Positions 8,448 to 18,442 of a stretch of DNA of 64,000 bases are shown here, one piece after another (the first letter of the stretch is position 1; every line of letters starts with the position of its first letter). Source of the DNA: Aminobacterium mobile DSM 12262. GTDB taxonomy: Bacteria > Synergistota > Synergistia > Synergistales > Aminobacteriaceae. The stretch spans positions 2,501-66,500 of the forward strand of contig NZ_JAFZ01000002.1 in assembly GCF_000526395.1 (NCBI RefSeq), written 5' to 3'. The position numbers and the translations under genes were made by a program. A model generated the notes under the pieces. It saw only the letters and a list, made by a program, of their open reading frames with translations. It made no database searches and was not told the origin of the DNA.

Positions 8448-10517
8448 CTAGCATTTGAGGGTCCCCAAATCGCCTACTTTTCTGAAAAGCTTATTGCAAC
8501 AGGAAAGAAGCGCAAGACGATTTCGGCGTACGGATATGTCTTCATCCATAATCAATACGTCATCGAAGAAAGAAGTAATGCAGGGCGACAGCTTTGCAAG
8601 AAGAACCATAAGCTCATCCCAATCATATCGAGACAAGGTTTTTTCCACATGTTCCGTCGTTTCCCTTATTTCGTCGAAAAGTCTTCCTTCTGCCTCTTTC
8701 TGGAAGAACGCTGGAGAAACTTCTGTGGAAATATCCGCCACTTCAGCTTTTGAGAGAATATTTCTTACCCTTACTGCGGCTGTTATGAGCTCTTCAAACC
8801 ACGACTCCGCCTTAACTTTGTCGAGAGCACCTAAAAGACGCAACACTTGCAGAGGTTGCTTCCCAATAACTGATATAGCTAGTGAAACAATATCATGATC
8901 GAAACCTTTTTCTTTAAGCTGCACATGGAGGCGCTGCTCGTAAAAACTCCAGACTTGATCCAAAATGTCCGAAGATACATCTGCCACTTCTCCAGCCTTA
9001 CGGAAAAGATCCTGCATATCCACATCTAACTCAGTTCCCCATATAATTTCATTAATACATCGAGCCGCTCGCCGTAAAGCATAGGGATCCTGGGAACCTG
9101 TAGGTTGCAAACCTGCCTTATGACAGCTTACAATGATGTATCCTCGCTCTGCAAGACCCAGAATAGCTCCTACGCTATCGGAAGGAACTTTATCTCCGGC
9201 AAAGCCAGGAAGATATTGCTCATAAATTCCCAGAGCTACTCGCTGTGGTTCGCCATTCCGAAGGGCATATTCTCTTCCCATAACCCCCTGAAGCTCAGGA
9301 AATTCGTAAACCATATTTGTAAGAAGATCGCTTTTGGAGAGAGAAGCCGCACGTTCCACTAATTTTTCAATATCTGAAAGGCCTAAGACATGACAGAGAT
9401 TCACAGCCAATTTTTGGGTTGCTTTCACTTTATCGTATAAGGAACCAATTTTCTCTTGGTAAAGGATGTTCTTAAGTTCATCTATTCGAGCAGCAAGAGG
9501 CTTCTTTAAATCTTCTTTCCAGAAAAAAGCCGCATCTTCTAAACGAGCCCTTAAAACTCGTTCATTTCCCTCTCGAACAACCCCCATATTCGTCGCTCTG
9601 TTGTTGCTCACTCCTACAAAGCAAGGCATAAGTTTCCCAGATTCGCTTCGTACCGGGAAATATTTCTGATGTTTCTTCATGCTAGTGGTCAACACTTCTT
9701 CAGGGATTTCGAGATATTTCTTATCGAAGGTTCCATAGAACGGGACAGGGTACTCGACCAAGTAAAGATTCTCTTCAACAAGTTCAGGATCTAATTCTAC
9801 TTTCCCGCCCATTTCCTTCTCTAGAGCTGTGATGCCAGAGATCATTTTCTGTCGGCGTTTCTCCTGATCCACAATAACGTAGTTATCATAAAGCCTCTCC
9901 ATAAACTCGGCAGCATCATCTATATCGAGATTTCGGGCCCCCATAAAGCGATGACCTCGCGTTGTCCTACCACTTTCTATATCCCCATAAACAAAAGGGA
10001 CCACTTCTACGTCTAGGAGTGCGACAATCCAACGAATTGGCCTTGCAAACTTAATAGATGAATCCACCCAATACATGTTTTTAGGGAAAACCAATTTACG
10101 AATTATAGCCGGGAGTATCTCAGGAAAAAGATCTCGCACAGGATTGCCCACTTCAGATACGACAGCAAAGGCATAACGAACTCCATCCACTTCTTTAGGG
10201 ACAAGATTTTCATAGCCAACGCCTTTGCTTTTAGCAAACCCCAAAGCAGCTTTTGTGGGGTTTCCATTCGCATCAAAAGCAGAATCCCATGTGGGACCTT
10301 TATATGTCATAACTTTATCTTCCTGTTTCTCTTCCACATCCCGTATGACGAGGGCAATCCTTCTCGGCGTTCCATAAGCCGCGACTCTGCCATGTATAAT
10401 TCTGGCAGCTACCATTTCTTCTTCTGCATAACGAACAATATTCGATAAAGCCTCTGGAAGAAAACGAGACGGGATCTCCTCTGTTCCTATTTCAAGCAAT
10501 AAATTTTTATACGCCAT
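8448..10517 (-). CDS. glyS: Glycyl-tRNA synthetase beta subunit
   Basis: Beta chain of the heterotetrameric (alpha2beta2) glycyl-tRNA synthetase, carrying tRNA recognition and the C-terminal anticodon-binding region. The 689 residues are of normal length and begin with the family N-terminus KNLLLEIGTEEIPSRFL. I chose ATG at 10517 because GAGGTGA lies 8-9 bases ahead; a GTG four codons upstream (10529) is an alternative but falls inside that ribosome site. It follows glyQ by about 23 bases and is translated from the same message. Confidence 0.96.
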   Translation of the reverse strand: MAYKNLLLEIGTEEIPSRFLPEALSNIVRYAEEEMVAARIIHGRVAAYGTPRRIALVIRDVEEKQEDKVMTYKGPTWDSAFDANGNPTKAALGFAKSKGVGYENLVPKEVDGVRYAFAVVSEVGNPVRDLFPEILPAIIRKLVFPKNMYWVDSSIKFARPIRWIVALLDVEVVPFVYGDIESGRTTRGHRFMGARNLDIDDAAEFMERLYDNYVIVDQEKRRQKMISGITALEKEMGGKVELDPELVEENLYLVEYPVPFYGTFDKKYLEIPEEVLTTSMKKHQKYFPVRSESGKLMPCFVGVSNNRATNMGVVREGNERVLRARLEDAAFFWKEDLKKPLAARIDELKNILYQEKIGSLYDKVKATQKLAVNLCHVLGLSDIEKLVERAASLSKSDLLTNMVYEFPELQGVMGREYALRNGEPQRVALGIYEQYLPGFAGDKVPSDSVGAILGLAERGYIIVSCHKAGLQPTGSQDPYALRRAARCINEIIWGTELDVDMQDLFRKAGEVADVSSDILDQVWSFYEQRLHVQLKEKGFDHDIVSLAISVIGKQPLQVLRLLGALDKVKAESWFEELITAAVRVRNILSKAEVADISTEVSPAFFQKEAEGRLFDEIRETTEHVEKTLSRYDWDELMVLLAKLSPCITSFFDDVLIMDEDISVRRNRLALLSCCNKLFRKVGDLGTLKC

Positions 10518-10540
10518 GGACAACGTCACCTCTTCCTGGG

Positions 10541-11419
10541 CTATCTGGGAAATTTATCCATAAAAGGATAGCCCATTTCTTTCCTTCGTTCCACGTAACT
10601 TGCACAACAACGACTCGCTAAGTTGCGAATTCTCGAGATATAACCAGTTCGCTCGGTAACACTAATGGCATTTCTGGCATCAAGGAGATTAAATGTATGA
10701 GAACATTTCAAGACATAATCATATGCTGGTAACGCATATCCCGTTTCAAGGATATGGAGAGCCTCTGCTTCGTACATATTAAAAAGGGTGAAGAGCATAT
10801 CCGTGTCAGCTATTTCAAAGTTGTAGTGAGAGTACTCCACCTCACCTTGGTGGTGAACATTCCCGTAAGATACATCATTGTTCCAAGATAAATCATAAAC
10901 ATTTTCTACTTTCTGAACAAACATGGCAATTCGTTCAATACCATAAGTAATCTCAGAAGGAACAAGTTCCATATCAATTCCGCCTACTTGCTGAAAATAA
11001 GTAAACTGTGTTACTTCCATACCATCAAGCCAAACTTCCCATCCCAAACCCCAGGCCCCCACTGTGGGAGATTCCCAATCATCTTCCACAAATCGAATAT
11101 CATGATCTTGAGGGTCAATGCCTATGGCCGCAAGACTATCTAAATATATTTCCTGTATACTTGCCGGCGCCGGTTGAAGTATAACCTGATATTGATAATA
11201 ATGCTGGAGACGGTTAGGGTTCTCCCCATATCTACCATCTGCTGGCCTTCTTGAAGGTTCTACATATGCCACACGCCAAGGCTCCGGTCCTAAAACACGC
11301 AATGCCGTTGCGGGATTCATGGTTCCGGCACCTACTTCTATATCGTAAGGCTGTTGGATAATGCATCCTTGTTCCGCCCAAAATCGTTCAAGACGAAAAA
11401 TAATCTCTTGAAAATTCAC
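10541..11419 (-). CDS. glyQ: Glycyl-tRNA synthetase alpha subunit
   Basis: Catalytic alpha chain of heterotetrameric glycyl-tRNA synthetase, 292 residues, which activates glycine and charges tRNA-Gly with GlyS. The family signatures [33 protein letters not shown] and [18 protein letters not shown] are intact near the N-terminus. The GTG start follows GGGAGGG. It is the typical era-recO-glyQ-glyS order. The 24-base gap to recO leaves no room for a T-box leader, so glycine-dependent control, if any, is not at this site. Confidence 0.97.
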   Translation of the reverse strand: MNFQEIIFRLERFWAEQGCIIQQPYDIEVGAGTMNPATALRVLGPEPWRVAYVEPSRRPADGRYGENPNRLQHYYQYQVILQPAPASIQEIYLDSLAAIGIDPQDHDIRFVEDDWESPTVGAWGLGWEVWLDGMEVTQFTYFQQVGGIDMELVPSEITYGIERIAMFVQKVENVYDLSWNNDVSYGNVHHQGEVEYSHYNFEIADTDMLFTLFNMYEAEALHILETGYALPAYDYVLKCSHTFNLLDARNAISVTERTGYISRIRNLASRCCASYVERRKEMGYPFMDKFPR

Positions 11420-11443
11420 TAAAAAGCCCTCCCTCGTTTCGAT

Positions 11444-12172
11444 TTAACGACTCCTATCGAGAATCAGTTTTAAACGGTCGGATTGAGCTCGCCAAAACTC
11501 GGCATCAAAGCCAGTACGACCAGTTATTTGAGAAAAAAAAAGAATGAAACGACGACGATCCATTAGAGCCGCCGCTTCCAACATAAGCCGTTCCTGTTTT
11601 GACAGGATAAGACCGTGAAGGTCATTATAACAAGACGAACACAAGAACCCTGTTTCTGACCATTGCACCTCAGAAGTCAAAGGGGTGCCACACTTCTCAC
11701 AACTATGAAGATCTGGAGCCTCCCCTCGAGAATGAAGCCAGCGCCATAAAAAACGCCAAGAAAGGGGGAGAGGATCCCCTCCTTCGCACAAGGTACGCAT
11801 AGACCAGTAAAAAAGAGCTAAAACATTGTCTTCTGCTATGCCTAAGCATGTATAACGAATAATAAGCTTATCCCATTCAAGGGCTACTAAAAGGAGATGA
11901 GGGTCTAAACGAAGTTTCCACATGTCATCTTTAATGTCTATGGACTTGAGATATAGCCTTTTAGGCCCCTTATAGAGATCAAACACACTCCAGCAAAGAG
12001 GTTCTGTACCTCCGCCAAAACGAACCCTGCCCCGAGCTGAACCTGGCGCCTGAATCCATATTGGGCCGATCCCTTTAAGCAGAAGGTACAAAGACATATT
12101 CCCTTCGGCATCTAGATTGCGTCGAAGAACAACTCCAGAACTGCGGACTGGCCCTTGAGACAAAAAATCCAC
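11444..12172 (-). CDS. recO: DNA repair protein RecO
   Basis: RecO helps load RecA on SSB-coated single-stranded DNA and anneals strands in the RecFOR pathway. The sequence is a divergent member: an N-terminal OB-like region (SSGVVLRRNLDAEG) and a four-Cys zinc site, CEKCG near residue 160 with LCSSC about 20 residues later. Position between era and glyQ supports the name strongly. The frame is open to 12217, overlapping era by 35 bases, but GTG at 12172 has the site GGAAGGTGA (overlapping the end of era) 10 bases ahead and puts GVVLRR near residue 12, as in the family, giving 242 residues. Confidence 0.83.
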   Translation of the reverse strand: MDFLSQGPVRSSGVVLRRNLDAEGNMSLYLLLKGIGPIWIQAPGSARGRVRFGGGTEPLCWSVFDLYKGPKRLYLKSIDIKDDMWKLRLDPHLLLVALEWDKLIIRYTCLGIAEDNVLALFYWSMRTLCEGGDPLPLSWRFLWRWLHSRGEAPDLHSCEKCGTPLTSEVQWSETGFLCSSCYNDLHGLILSKQERLMLEAAALMDRRRFILFFSQITGRTGFDAEFWRAQSDRLKLILDRSR

Positions 12173-12182
12173 GATGATTCTA

Positions 12183-13109
12183 TCACCTTCCAATATATCC
12201 CATTCTCCGGAGTTCACTTTCGGACTGACGCCACCCCGGCCTGACTTTTACCCACAAATCCAAAAAAACTTTATGGCCCAGCATATTCTCTATATCAATA
12301 CGGGCTCGCCGTCCAATTTCTTTTATTTTACGCCCTTTTTCACCAATAAGGATAGCTTTCTGCCCTTCGCGTTCTACTACAAGATTTGCTCGTATATAGA
12401 GAGTCTTTCGATCAGGATACTCATCTGGGCTTTTATATTCTTCAATCTCTACCGCCACCGAGTGAGGAACTTCTTCCTGAGTGAGGCGCAAAACTTTCTC
12501 TCTAATAATTTCACCCGCCAAAAAACGCTCAGGTTGATCCGTTATAGATTCTTCATCATACCAAGGGCAACCTTCTGGGAGCTTCTCTTTTAAAGATGCT
12601 ATCAACCTCTCCAAGTTGTAGCCCGTCTTCGCTGAAACTCCTATAGTTGCAACAAAAGATAGGTATTGGCTGTAAAGGGAAATAACCTGTGGAACACGAT
12701 CCTTTCCTCCTCGTATTCCATCTATTTTATTGACCACTAAAATGATAGGAGTAGACGTGGATTGAAGAATATTTATAATTCTTTCGTCCTCCACAGAAAT
12801 ATTGCTATCACTGGCCTCCACTACGTAAAGGATTAGATCCGCATTTTCCAACGCTCGTTCTGCTGCGGCAACTATAGCTTCACCTAGTTTATGTCTAGGC
12901 TTATGGATCCCCGGCGTATCTGTAAAAATAACCTGCAATCCAGGAGCATTGTAAAAACCTCGTACTTGGTTCCTCGTAGTCTGGGGCTTTTGAGAAACAA
13001 TGGAGACCTTAAAAGAAAGCAGCGCATTCATTAAGGAAGATTTCCCCACATTAGGACGCCCCACCAGTGGGACAATCCCAAATTTAAAATCCTTAAACTC
13101 ATCTATCAT
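12183..13109 (-). CDS. era: GTPase Era
   Basis: Essential GTPase that binds the 3' end of 16S rRNA and assists maturation of the small ribosomal subunit. The 308 residues show G1 GRPNVGKSS, G3 DTPGIHKPRHKLGE, G4 NKIDG, and a C-terminal KH domain with GEKGRKIKEIGRRAR. Its ATG overlaps the stop of cdd (ATGA), and its end supplies the ribosome site of recO. ybeY, another 16S maturation factor, lies three genes upstream in the same unit. Confidence 0.97.
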   Translation of the reverse strand: MIDEFKDFKFGIVPLVGRPNVGKSSLMNALLSFKVSIVSQKPQTTRNQVRGFYNAPGLQVIFTDTPGIHKPRHKLGEAIVAAAERALENADLILYVVEASDSNISVEDERIINILQSTSTPIILVVNKIDGIRGGKDRVPQVISLYSQYLSFVATIGVSAKTGYNLERLIASLKEKLPEGCPWYDEESITDQPERFLAGEIIREKVLRLTQEEVPHSVAVEIEEYKSPDEYPDRKTLYIRANLVVEREGQKAILIGEKGRKIKEIGRRARIDIENMLGHKVFLDLWVKVRPGWRQSESELRRMGYIGR

Positions 13110-13555
13110 TTATCTTTAAATTCCTTCCTGCTGAAAGCATGTGGAAGCAACATACGAAGAGGAAGAATCTCCCAACCTTTTTCCCCATCTTCCACCAAAA
13201 CGAGTAGATCTGGATTAAATTCCCATAAAACCTGTCGGCATGCACCACAGGGGTAACAAGGTTCTCCCTCTTTTCCCACTATGGCAATAACCAAAGGATC
13301 TTTTAACCCAGAAACTACCATATTCCCTATAGTATTTCGCTCGGCACACACAGTAAGGCCAAGAGATGCATTCTCTACATTACAACCTGTTACCACTTCA
13401 TCATCTACACTGAGAAGTGCTGCACCCACAGGAAAGTGGGAATAGGGACTATAGGATCGAAGCTGAGCATTGCGAGCCGCCTGTAGCAAAAATTCAGGGG
13501 TCACATTATGAGAAGGCCACGGGATCGCAAAATCATTATTCTTCATCTTCTTCAT
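13106..13555 (-). CDS. cdd: Cytidine deaminase
   Basis: Homotetrameric zinc enzyme that deaminates cytidine and deoxycytidine to the uridine forms for pyrimidine salvage. With the start used here it has 149 residues. Zinc ligands are C70 in the catalytic CAE motif and C103 and C106 in PCGAC; NVENAS binds the substrate. The frame is open further upstream to 13606, but ATG 13555 lies 7 bases after GAGGTG and overlaps the end of the corC-like gene by only 20 bases. The C-terminal ~25 residues beyond the core are poorly conserved. Confidence 0.94.
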   Translation of the reverse strand: MKKMKNNDFAIPWPSHNVTPEFLLQAARNAQLRSYSPYSHFPVGAALLSVDDEVVTGCNVENASLGLTVCAERNTIGNMVVSGLKDPLVIAIVGKEGEPCYPCGACRQVLWEFNPDLLVLVEDGEKGWEILPLRMLLPHAFSRKEFKDK

Positions 13556-14816
13556 CTCGAAGCACCTCATGAAATCGTAAAAGTTTAATTCGATGATCCT
13601 CCACATCGAGAACTTCTATCTCCCATTTCCCATACTGGAAAATAGTTCCTTTTTCAGGAAAGCCTCCAGAGAGAGAGAGAACCAGACCCGCTACACTTTC
13701 TGCATCTTCCGACTCGAAAGTGTCACCGATAATCTCGCTTAAATCCTCTAAACTTACATTACCTTGTACCAAATAGTTCCCACCAGTTTCGCTGAGAACC
13801 GGTGATGTTTCAGAGTCATATTCGTCTTGTATTTCTCCTACGATTTCTTCCAAAAGGTCTTCAAGTGTTACGAGACCTGCTGTACCACCATATTCATCAA
13901 CAACGATAGCCATGTGGACATGTCTGCTTTTCATAATGTTGAAAACTTCCACTATGCGCATGGTCTCTGGCACAAAAAGAGCTTCTCGCTGAAGTTTAGA
14001 AACAACGACCTCCACGTCACCTGACGCGAGATAAGGTATTGTATCTTTCACATAGAGTATCCCCACTATATCATCAAGACTTTCGTCATATACAGGGACT
14101 CTGGAGTGTCCGTGCTCCTGAAAAATCGTAACTGAATCTCTAATAGTTGCATCGCTGGCTATAGCATTCATATCCGTTCTCGGAATCATAATTTCATAAA
14201 CTCGTGTCTCTTCAAAGGAAATAATCCCGTGGATCATTTTCCGCTCAACAGCTTCAAGAGCCCCCGAAGCCTCTCCGATGTTAACCATTTGCTCAATTTC
14301 CTCTCTGGTCACAAAGGTATGCTGCGCCTTAAGATCTACTCCGACAAGGATTCCGAGAAAACGAACAAATTGGTTCATTGTCCAGATAAAAGGGGCAAAA
14401 AGGAAACCTAAAAAACGAAGGATGGGCAGGGTTATAATCAAGATTGGCTCAGACCTGACTATAGCAATGCTTTTAGGTAATATCTCCCCGAATACAACAA
14501 TCACAATTGTCATAATAATAACGGCCCAAAAGACACTCTTATGCCCGAAGAGAAGAATGGCAAGAGATGTAGCTACTGCGCTCGCAGCTATGTTAACCAA
14601 ATTATTTGAAACAAGAGTAATAGTAAGGGCTCGTTGAACATCGCCAACAAGCCACTGTAAAAACCTCCGTTGATAGGGATGACGTTCCTGTAAAGCTAGT
14701 AACTTTCCTCTTCCTGATGATGTTATGGCCGTCTCCGCGCTACTAAAAAAAGCAGAGAGCAGCAATAGGAAAAAAAGAAACATAAATATCCGTATTACAG
14801 AGACAGGAATATCCAC
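13536..14816 (-). CDS. CNNM/CorC-HlyC family membrane protein with CBS pair
   Basis: Membrane protein of the DUF21-CBS-CorC_HlyC family, linked in bacteria to magnesium or sodium export. Order in the 426 residues: N-terminal DUF21 membrane domain with about four hydrophobic segments (starting FMFLFFLLLLSAFFSSAETA), a pair of CBS domains from about residue 200 to 330 (MIPRTDMNAI; VVDEYGGTAGLVTLEDLLEEIVGEI), then the C-terminal transporter-associated domain. The GTG start shares its G with the last base of the ybeY stop and has GAGGTGA 7 bases ahead. The transported ion cannot be told from sequence. Confidence 0.9.
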   Translation of the reverse strand: MDIPVSVIRIFMFLFFLLLLSAFFSSAETAITSSGRGKLLALQERHPYQRRFLQWLVGDVQRALTITLVSNNLVNIAASAVATSLAILLFGHKSVFWAVIIMTIVIVVFGEILPKSIAIVRSEPILIITLPILRFLGFLFAPFIWTMNQFVRFLGILVGVDLKAQHTFVTREEIEQMVNIGEASGALEAVERKMIHGIISFEETRVYEIMIPRTDMNAIASDATIRDSVTIFQEHGHSRVPVYDESLDDIVGILYVKDTIPYLASGDVEVVVSKLQREALFVPETMRIVEVFNIMKSRHVHMAIVVDEYGGTAGLVTLEDLLEEIVGEIQDEYDSETSPVLSETGGNYLVQGNVSLEDLSEIIGDTFESEDAESVAGLVLSLSGGFPEKGTIFQYGKWEIEVLDVEDHRIKLLRFHEVLRDEEDEE

Positions 14817-15358
14817 TATCGAGTCACCTCTCCACCAAGCGAGGGGGATTGATGTGACTTTTTCTCATCTAAAAGCCATTCTTTGCAAATCGCAGACTGG
14901 AAAAGCCACATTTTCTGCTGCTTCTCCTCCGTATCGTGGTCCATTCCCAATAAGTGGAGGAAACCATGAGCAACCATAAGGTAGAGTTCTTCTACGTAAG
15001 ACGTTCCATTCTGATGAGCGTTTTCCCTCACTACATCTTCACAAATCAAAATATCGCCCAAAGGCAAAACATCCCAATCGCTAGGGGGAAGAAAAACTCC
15101 ATCCTGATCCTCCCACATAGGAAAAGAAAGGACATCTGTAGGCTCATCAATCCCTCGATATGTATAATTTTTCTCCTTCATATCTGGAGCTGAAACAAAA
15201 GCTATAGACACTTCCGCTTCCTGATCGGTAAATTTGCCTGGAAACAAACGTTCAACAATTACCCCTAACACATCTTCCCTGCCCTCTAATTTATTGAGGG
15301 CGTTGGTACTTTCAGACTCTCCATCATCGAGACTCTCAAAAGATAAATGAACCTTCAC
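14816..15358 (-). CDS. ybeY: Endoribonuclease YbeY
   Basis: Metal-dependent RNase needed for 16S rRNA 3'-end processing and ribosome quality control. The zinc site HGFLHLLGMDHD (three His with family spacing) is intact near residue 130. RGIDEPTDVLSFP before it is the other signature. At 180 residues it has a C-terminal extension of about 20 residues rich in Lys, Ser and Gly. GTG start after GGAGGAG. It follows pgpH by 3 bases, the usual phoH-pgpH-ybeY order. Confidence 0.95.
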   Translation of the reverse strand: MKVHLSFESLDDGESESTNALNKLEGREDVLGVIVERLFPGKFTDQEAEVSIAFVSAPDMKEKNYTYRGIDEPTDVLSFPMWEDQDGVFLPPSDWDVLPLGDILICEDVVRENAHQNGTSYVEELYLMVAHGFLHLLGMDHDTEEKQQKMWLFQSAICKEWLLDEKKSHQSPSLGGEVTR

Positions 15359-15361
15359 GTG

Positions 15362-17455
15362 TTACTCCTCCTGTTTTTTTAAAGTTGCCCCCTCTTCTTC
15401 AGAGGATGGCTCTTCTTTGATCTCTTTTACTTTTCGGCCATGATACATAGATTGTAGAGCGTAGACAAGGGCTTCTCTAATTGTAGCCAATTCTTTCATA
15501 GTAAAGTCTACATCATCAAGCTGCCCTTCCGAAACTTTCGCCTCTACAACACCAGAAATTACTTTTTCTAAATCTTGTATCCCCGTAATATTCTTCCGAT
15601 CAGCACGAACAGCCGCCTCCACCGAGTCGGCTAACATCAATAGTCCCGTTTCTCGACAAGAGGGACGGGGGCCAGGATAGCAAAACTGCTCTCGGGGAAG
15701 TGTCTCACCCAAAGCGATGGACTTCCTATGGAAATAAGCTAGACAGGTAGTTCCATGATGTTCGGCTATAAACTGACGCAGCTTCGCCGGTAAATGATAC
15801 TCTTGAGCAATCTCCAACCCTTCTCGAACATGCGCGATGATAACAAGAGCAGAAAGAGAAGGGGTCAATTCATCATGAACATTTTCTCCCTCCATCTGAT
15901 TTTCCACAAAAAAGTGAGGACGACGCAACTTCCCTATATCATGGTAATATGCTCCAGCACGTATCAAATAGGTATTCATACCAAGACGATCCGCAGCTGC
16001 TTCTGCAAGAGTTCCCACCATAAGAGAGTGATGATACGTTCCCGGCGCCTCTATTTGTAGTTTTTTTAAAAGAGGCTGGGTTGGGTATGAGAGCTCCATG
16101 AGCCGGAGAGGGGACATAATATCAAAGAAATTTTCCCACACAGGTAAAAAGGCAATGACAACAACGCCCCAAAAAGCTTCGCCTAAACAAGCATATAAAA
16201 AAACCTGCCATGAAAGATCCATAGCCATGCCCCATCGAACTACCATTCCTCCCAACACTGGGAAAAAACCGGCAACGACAAGCTGACGCCAAAGATGGCT
16301 TCGAGAATGAACATCTCTAAAAAAGAAGCGCCCTGTTACAGCCGCAACAAGTCCCATAGAGGCTACTAGCAAAATTTCAGACGTCGAAAAAGCTGCAGTA
16401 AGCACAGAAGCAACGATAGAAGCTCCGAAAACGACTTGGAAAGCAGGGATAAAGGGTAATACAAGATAAATCCATCCAGTCAAAACAACAATAGCTACAC
16501 CTCGAGCCCCTAAAAGACTTGAGATATACTCTGCAAACCAATATCCTCCCACTATACAGGCCACAAAAACTTCATTTAGGTCAAAAGATCGTCTACTCCC
16601 AGAAGCAAAATCTGGAAGATGCACCCAGAAAGGCCAACAAAAAATCAGCAAGAGAGACAGTATTAATATTTTCCATGGGAACCGTTGTTGAAGATATCCT
16701 TGTGAGAGCAATATACGCGCAAGCTGCGGAGTAATAACATTCCCTTTTTCCACAATCACATCGCCAACTTTTATAAATTGCTCCACCGGTTTGAGCCCTG
16801 CTGTAAAATCTTTTCTTAAGCTCTGAGTTAAATCTTTATCAAGCCGCACCGCTGGTTTGAGTATTTCCTCCAGAAGTTGATAGATAAGATTATTTTCAGC
16901 CATAGGCAAATCTAAAGCTTCTATTTTTTCCCAAATCAACTCTGCCGTCGGTGCAGCAACACCACGGGCCCAGTCCCCTTCTGCCAAAAGCTCCTGGCCT
17001 ATTTTAAAAGTGGATCGCAACACTATAGTTTTTTTTCGCTCTGAAAGTTGTGCTAAAAGGTCCTTAAGAGCAGCAGGGATCATGGCCATTTGAAGGTCTC
17101 CTTGTTCCAAGGCCTCTAAACGACTCTTCATCCCCCTGACTACAGAGGAATCCTTCACAAAAACTCCAGCTATGGTATCTTCCACTTTGGAGCGAAGCAA
17201 CTGTGTTTTCTCTTCGTCAATATATCCCATAGGAGCTATGGCAAAATATGTACGAGGCGACGGCTTGCCTAAGAGAAAACCGGATCGTCCTGTGTCAAAA
17301 AACCATCGAACAAAAAGCAGAAAGCAAGCAAAACAAACAAGCAAAACTACTGATGTAAAACGATAGAATCCATTTCCCACCAGTAGTTTCGCCTTCGTTT
17401 TTTTAAACTTGCGAGAAAGTTTAAGGTTGTTGACGACGTTGTTCATATTCTTCAT
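15362..17455 (-). CDS. pgpH: 7TM-HD cyclic-di-AMP phosphodiesterase, PgpH family
   Basis: Membrane phosphodiesterase family that hydrolyses c-di-AMP to pApA. The 697 residues comprise an N-terminal membrane helix, an extracellular 7TMR-HDED-like region to about residue 270, seven hydrophobic segments, and a cytoplasmic HD domain with HHSLMVGTLAEAAA, YYHDIGKLRRP, IIAHVREG and AEHHGT. The family position next to phoH and ybeY supports the call. The first ATG overlaps phoH by 35 bases with a weak ribosome site, so the true start may be ATG 17446 or a nearby codon. The matching synthase cdaA is at 36.9 kb. Confidence 0.92.
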   Translation of the reverse strand: MKNMNNVVNNLKLSRKFKKTKAKLLVGNGFYRFTSVVLLVCFACFLLFVRWFFDTGRSGFLLGKPSPRTYFAIAPMGYIDEEKTQLLRSKVEDTIAGVFVKDSSVVRGMKSRLEALEQGDLQMAMIPAALKDLLAQLSERKKTIVLRSTFKIGQELLAEGDWARGVAAPTAELIWEKIEALDLPMAENNLIYQLLEEILKPAVRLDKDLTQSLRKDFTAGLKPVEQFIKVGDVIVEKGNVITPQLARILLSQGYLQQRFPWKILILSLLLIFCWPFWVHLPDFASGSRRSFDLNEVFVACIVGGYWFAEYISSLLGARGVAIVVLTGWIYLVLPFIPAFQVVFGASIVASVLTAAFSTSEILLVASMGLVAAVTGRFFFRDVHSRSHLWRQLVVAGFFPVLGGMVVRWGMAMDLSWQVFLYACLGEAFWGVVVIAFLPVWENFFDIMSPLRLMELSYPTQPLLKKLQIEAPGTYHHSLMVGTLAEAAADRLGMNTYLIRAGAYYHDIGKLRRPHFFVENQMEGENVHDELTPSLSALVIIAHVREGLEIAQEYHLPAKLRQFIAEHHGTTCLAYFHRKSIALGETLPREQFCYPGPRPSCRETGLLMLADSVEAAVRADRKNITGIQDLEKVISGVVEAKVSEGQLDDVDFTMKELATIREALVYALQSMYHGRKVKEIKEEPSSEEEGATLKKQEE

Positions 17456-18425
17456 AAGCTTTGACTACCCGTTGCACAATTTCATGGCGCACAACGTCTT
17501 TATTTGTCAGTTCAAGAAATGCTATGCCTTCAATCCCCTCCAAAATGTCTCGGACTTCGATTAACCCGGATTTTTTCCCCGAGGGAAGATCAATCTGAGT
17601 TATATCTCCAGTCACTACTGCTTTAGACCCAAAACCTAAACGGGTCAAAAACATTTTCATCTGTTCGGGAGTTGTATTCTGCGCCTCATCCAAAATAATA
17701 AAACTATCATTTAAAGTCCGCCCCCTCATATAGGCTAAAGGAGCTATTTCTATAACATTTTTGTCAACATATCTTAGGAAACGCTCTGGAGAAAAAAGAT
17801 CATAAAACGCATCGTAAAGAGGTCGAACATAGGGCTCCACTTTTTCTCGCAAATCACCTGGCAAATAGCCGAGACTCTCTCCTGCTTCCACTGCTGGACG
17901 GACCAGAACGATACGACTAATAGCTCCTGCTTTGAGCAGGGACACGGCGTGACACACCGCCAGATAGGTTTTTCCCGTTCCTGCCGGACCTATAGCAAAG
18001 ACAATATCGTGAGTTCTCATGGCTTCAATATAAAGCTTTTGTCCTGCCGTTTTAGGACGCACAGGTTTGCCGCGATTCGTAGTACAGATAACATCATTGT
18101 AAAGAGAGGTAAGGTCAACCCGCCCTTCTATGGAAATCATATCCATCCCATAACGAACATCAGCAGCAAGAATTTGGTGACCTTTTTTAGCAACTTTAAG
18201 CAACTCTTCCATGTAATGATATACCGTTTCTACTACATCGTTATCTGGCCCCTGAACAGTCACCTTCTCTCCCCGTACTAAAATTCTTACAGGGAATCGT
18301 TCTTCTATCGTTTTAAAATTTTCATCGTTATTACCAGCAAAGCGCGCTAATATGTCCTGATCCGACACGATTATTGTTTCTGAAAAAGATTTTGGTTCTG
18401 ATGCTTTCAAATGATTTTCACTCAT
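17421..18425 (-). CDS. phoH: PhoH family ATPase
   Basis: PhoH-like P-loop ATPase of the type found beside ybeY; proposed to act in RNA metabolism, with the exact reaction unsettled. The 334 residues show Walker A GPAGTGKTY, Walker B-like IILDEAQNTTPEQMK and the sensor-like VVTGDITQIDLP. An N-terminal KH-like region precedes the ATPase. It starts 17 bases after the carboxyltransferase gene and overlaps the start of pgpH. Confidence 0.93.
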   Translation of the reverse strand: MSENHLKASEPKSFSETIIVSDQDILARFAGNNDENFKTIEERFPVRILVRGEKVTVQGPDNDVVETVYHYMEELLKVAKKGHQILAADVRYGMDMISIEGRVDLTSLYNDVICTTNRGKPVRPKTAGQKLYIEAMRTHDIVFAIGPAGTGKTYLAVCHAVSLLKAGAISRIVLVRPAVEAGESLGYLPGDLREKVEPYVRPLYDAFYDLFSPERFLRYVDKNVIEIAPLAYMRGRTLNDSFIILDEAQNTTPEQMKMFLTRLGFGSKAVVTGDITQIDLPSGKKSGLIEVRDILEGIEGIAFLELTNKDVVRHEIVQRVVKAYEEYEQRRQQP

Positions 18426-18442
18426 ATAGTTTTTTGATCCCT

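Noticed and set aside
11420-11443. T-box leader before glyQ
   Set aside because: Only 24 bases separate recO and glyQ, far too short for a T-box.
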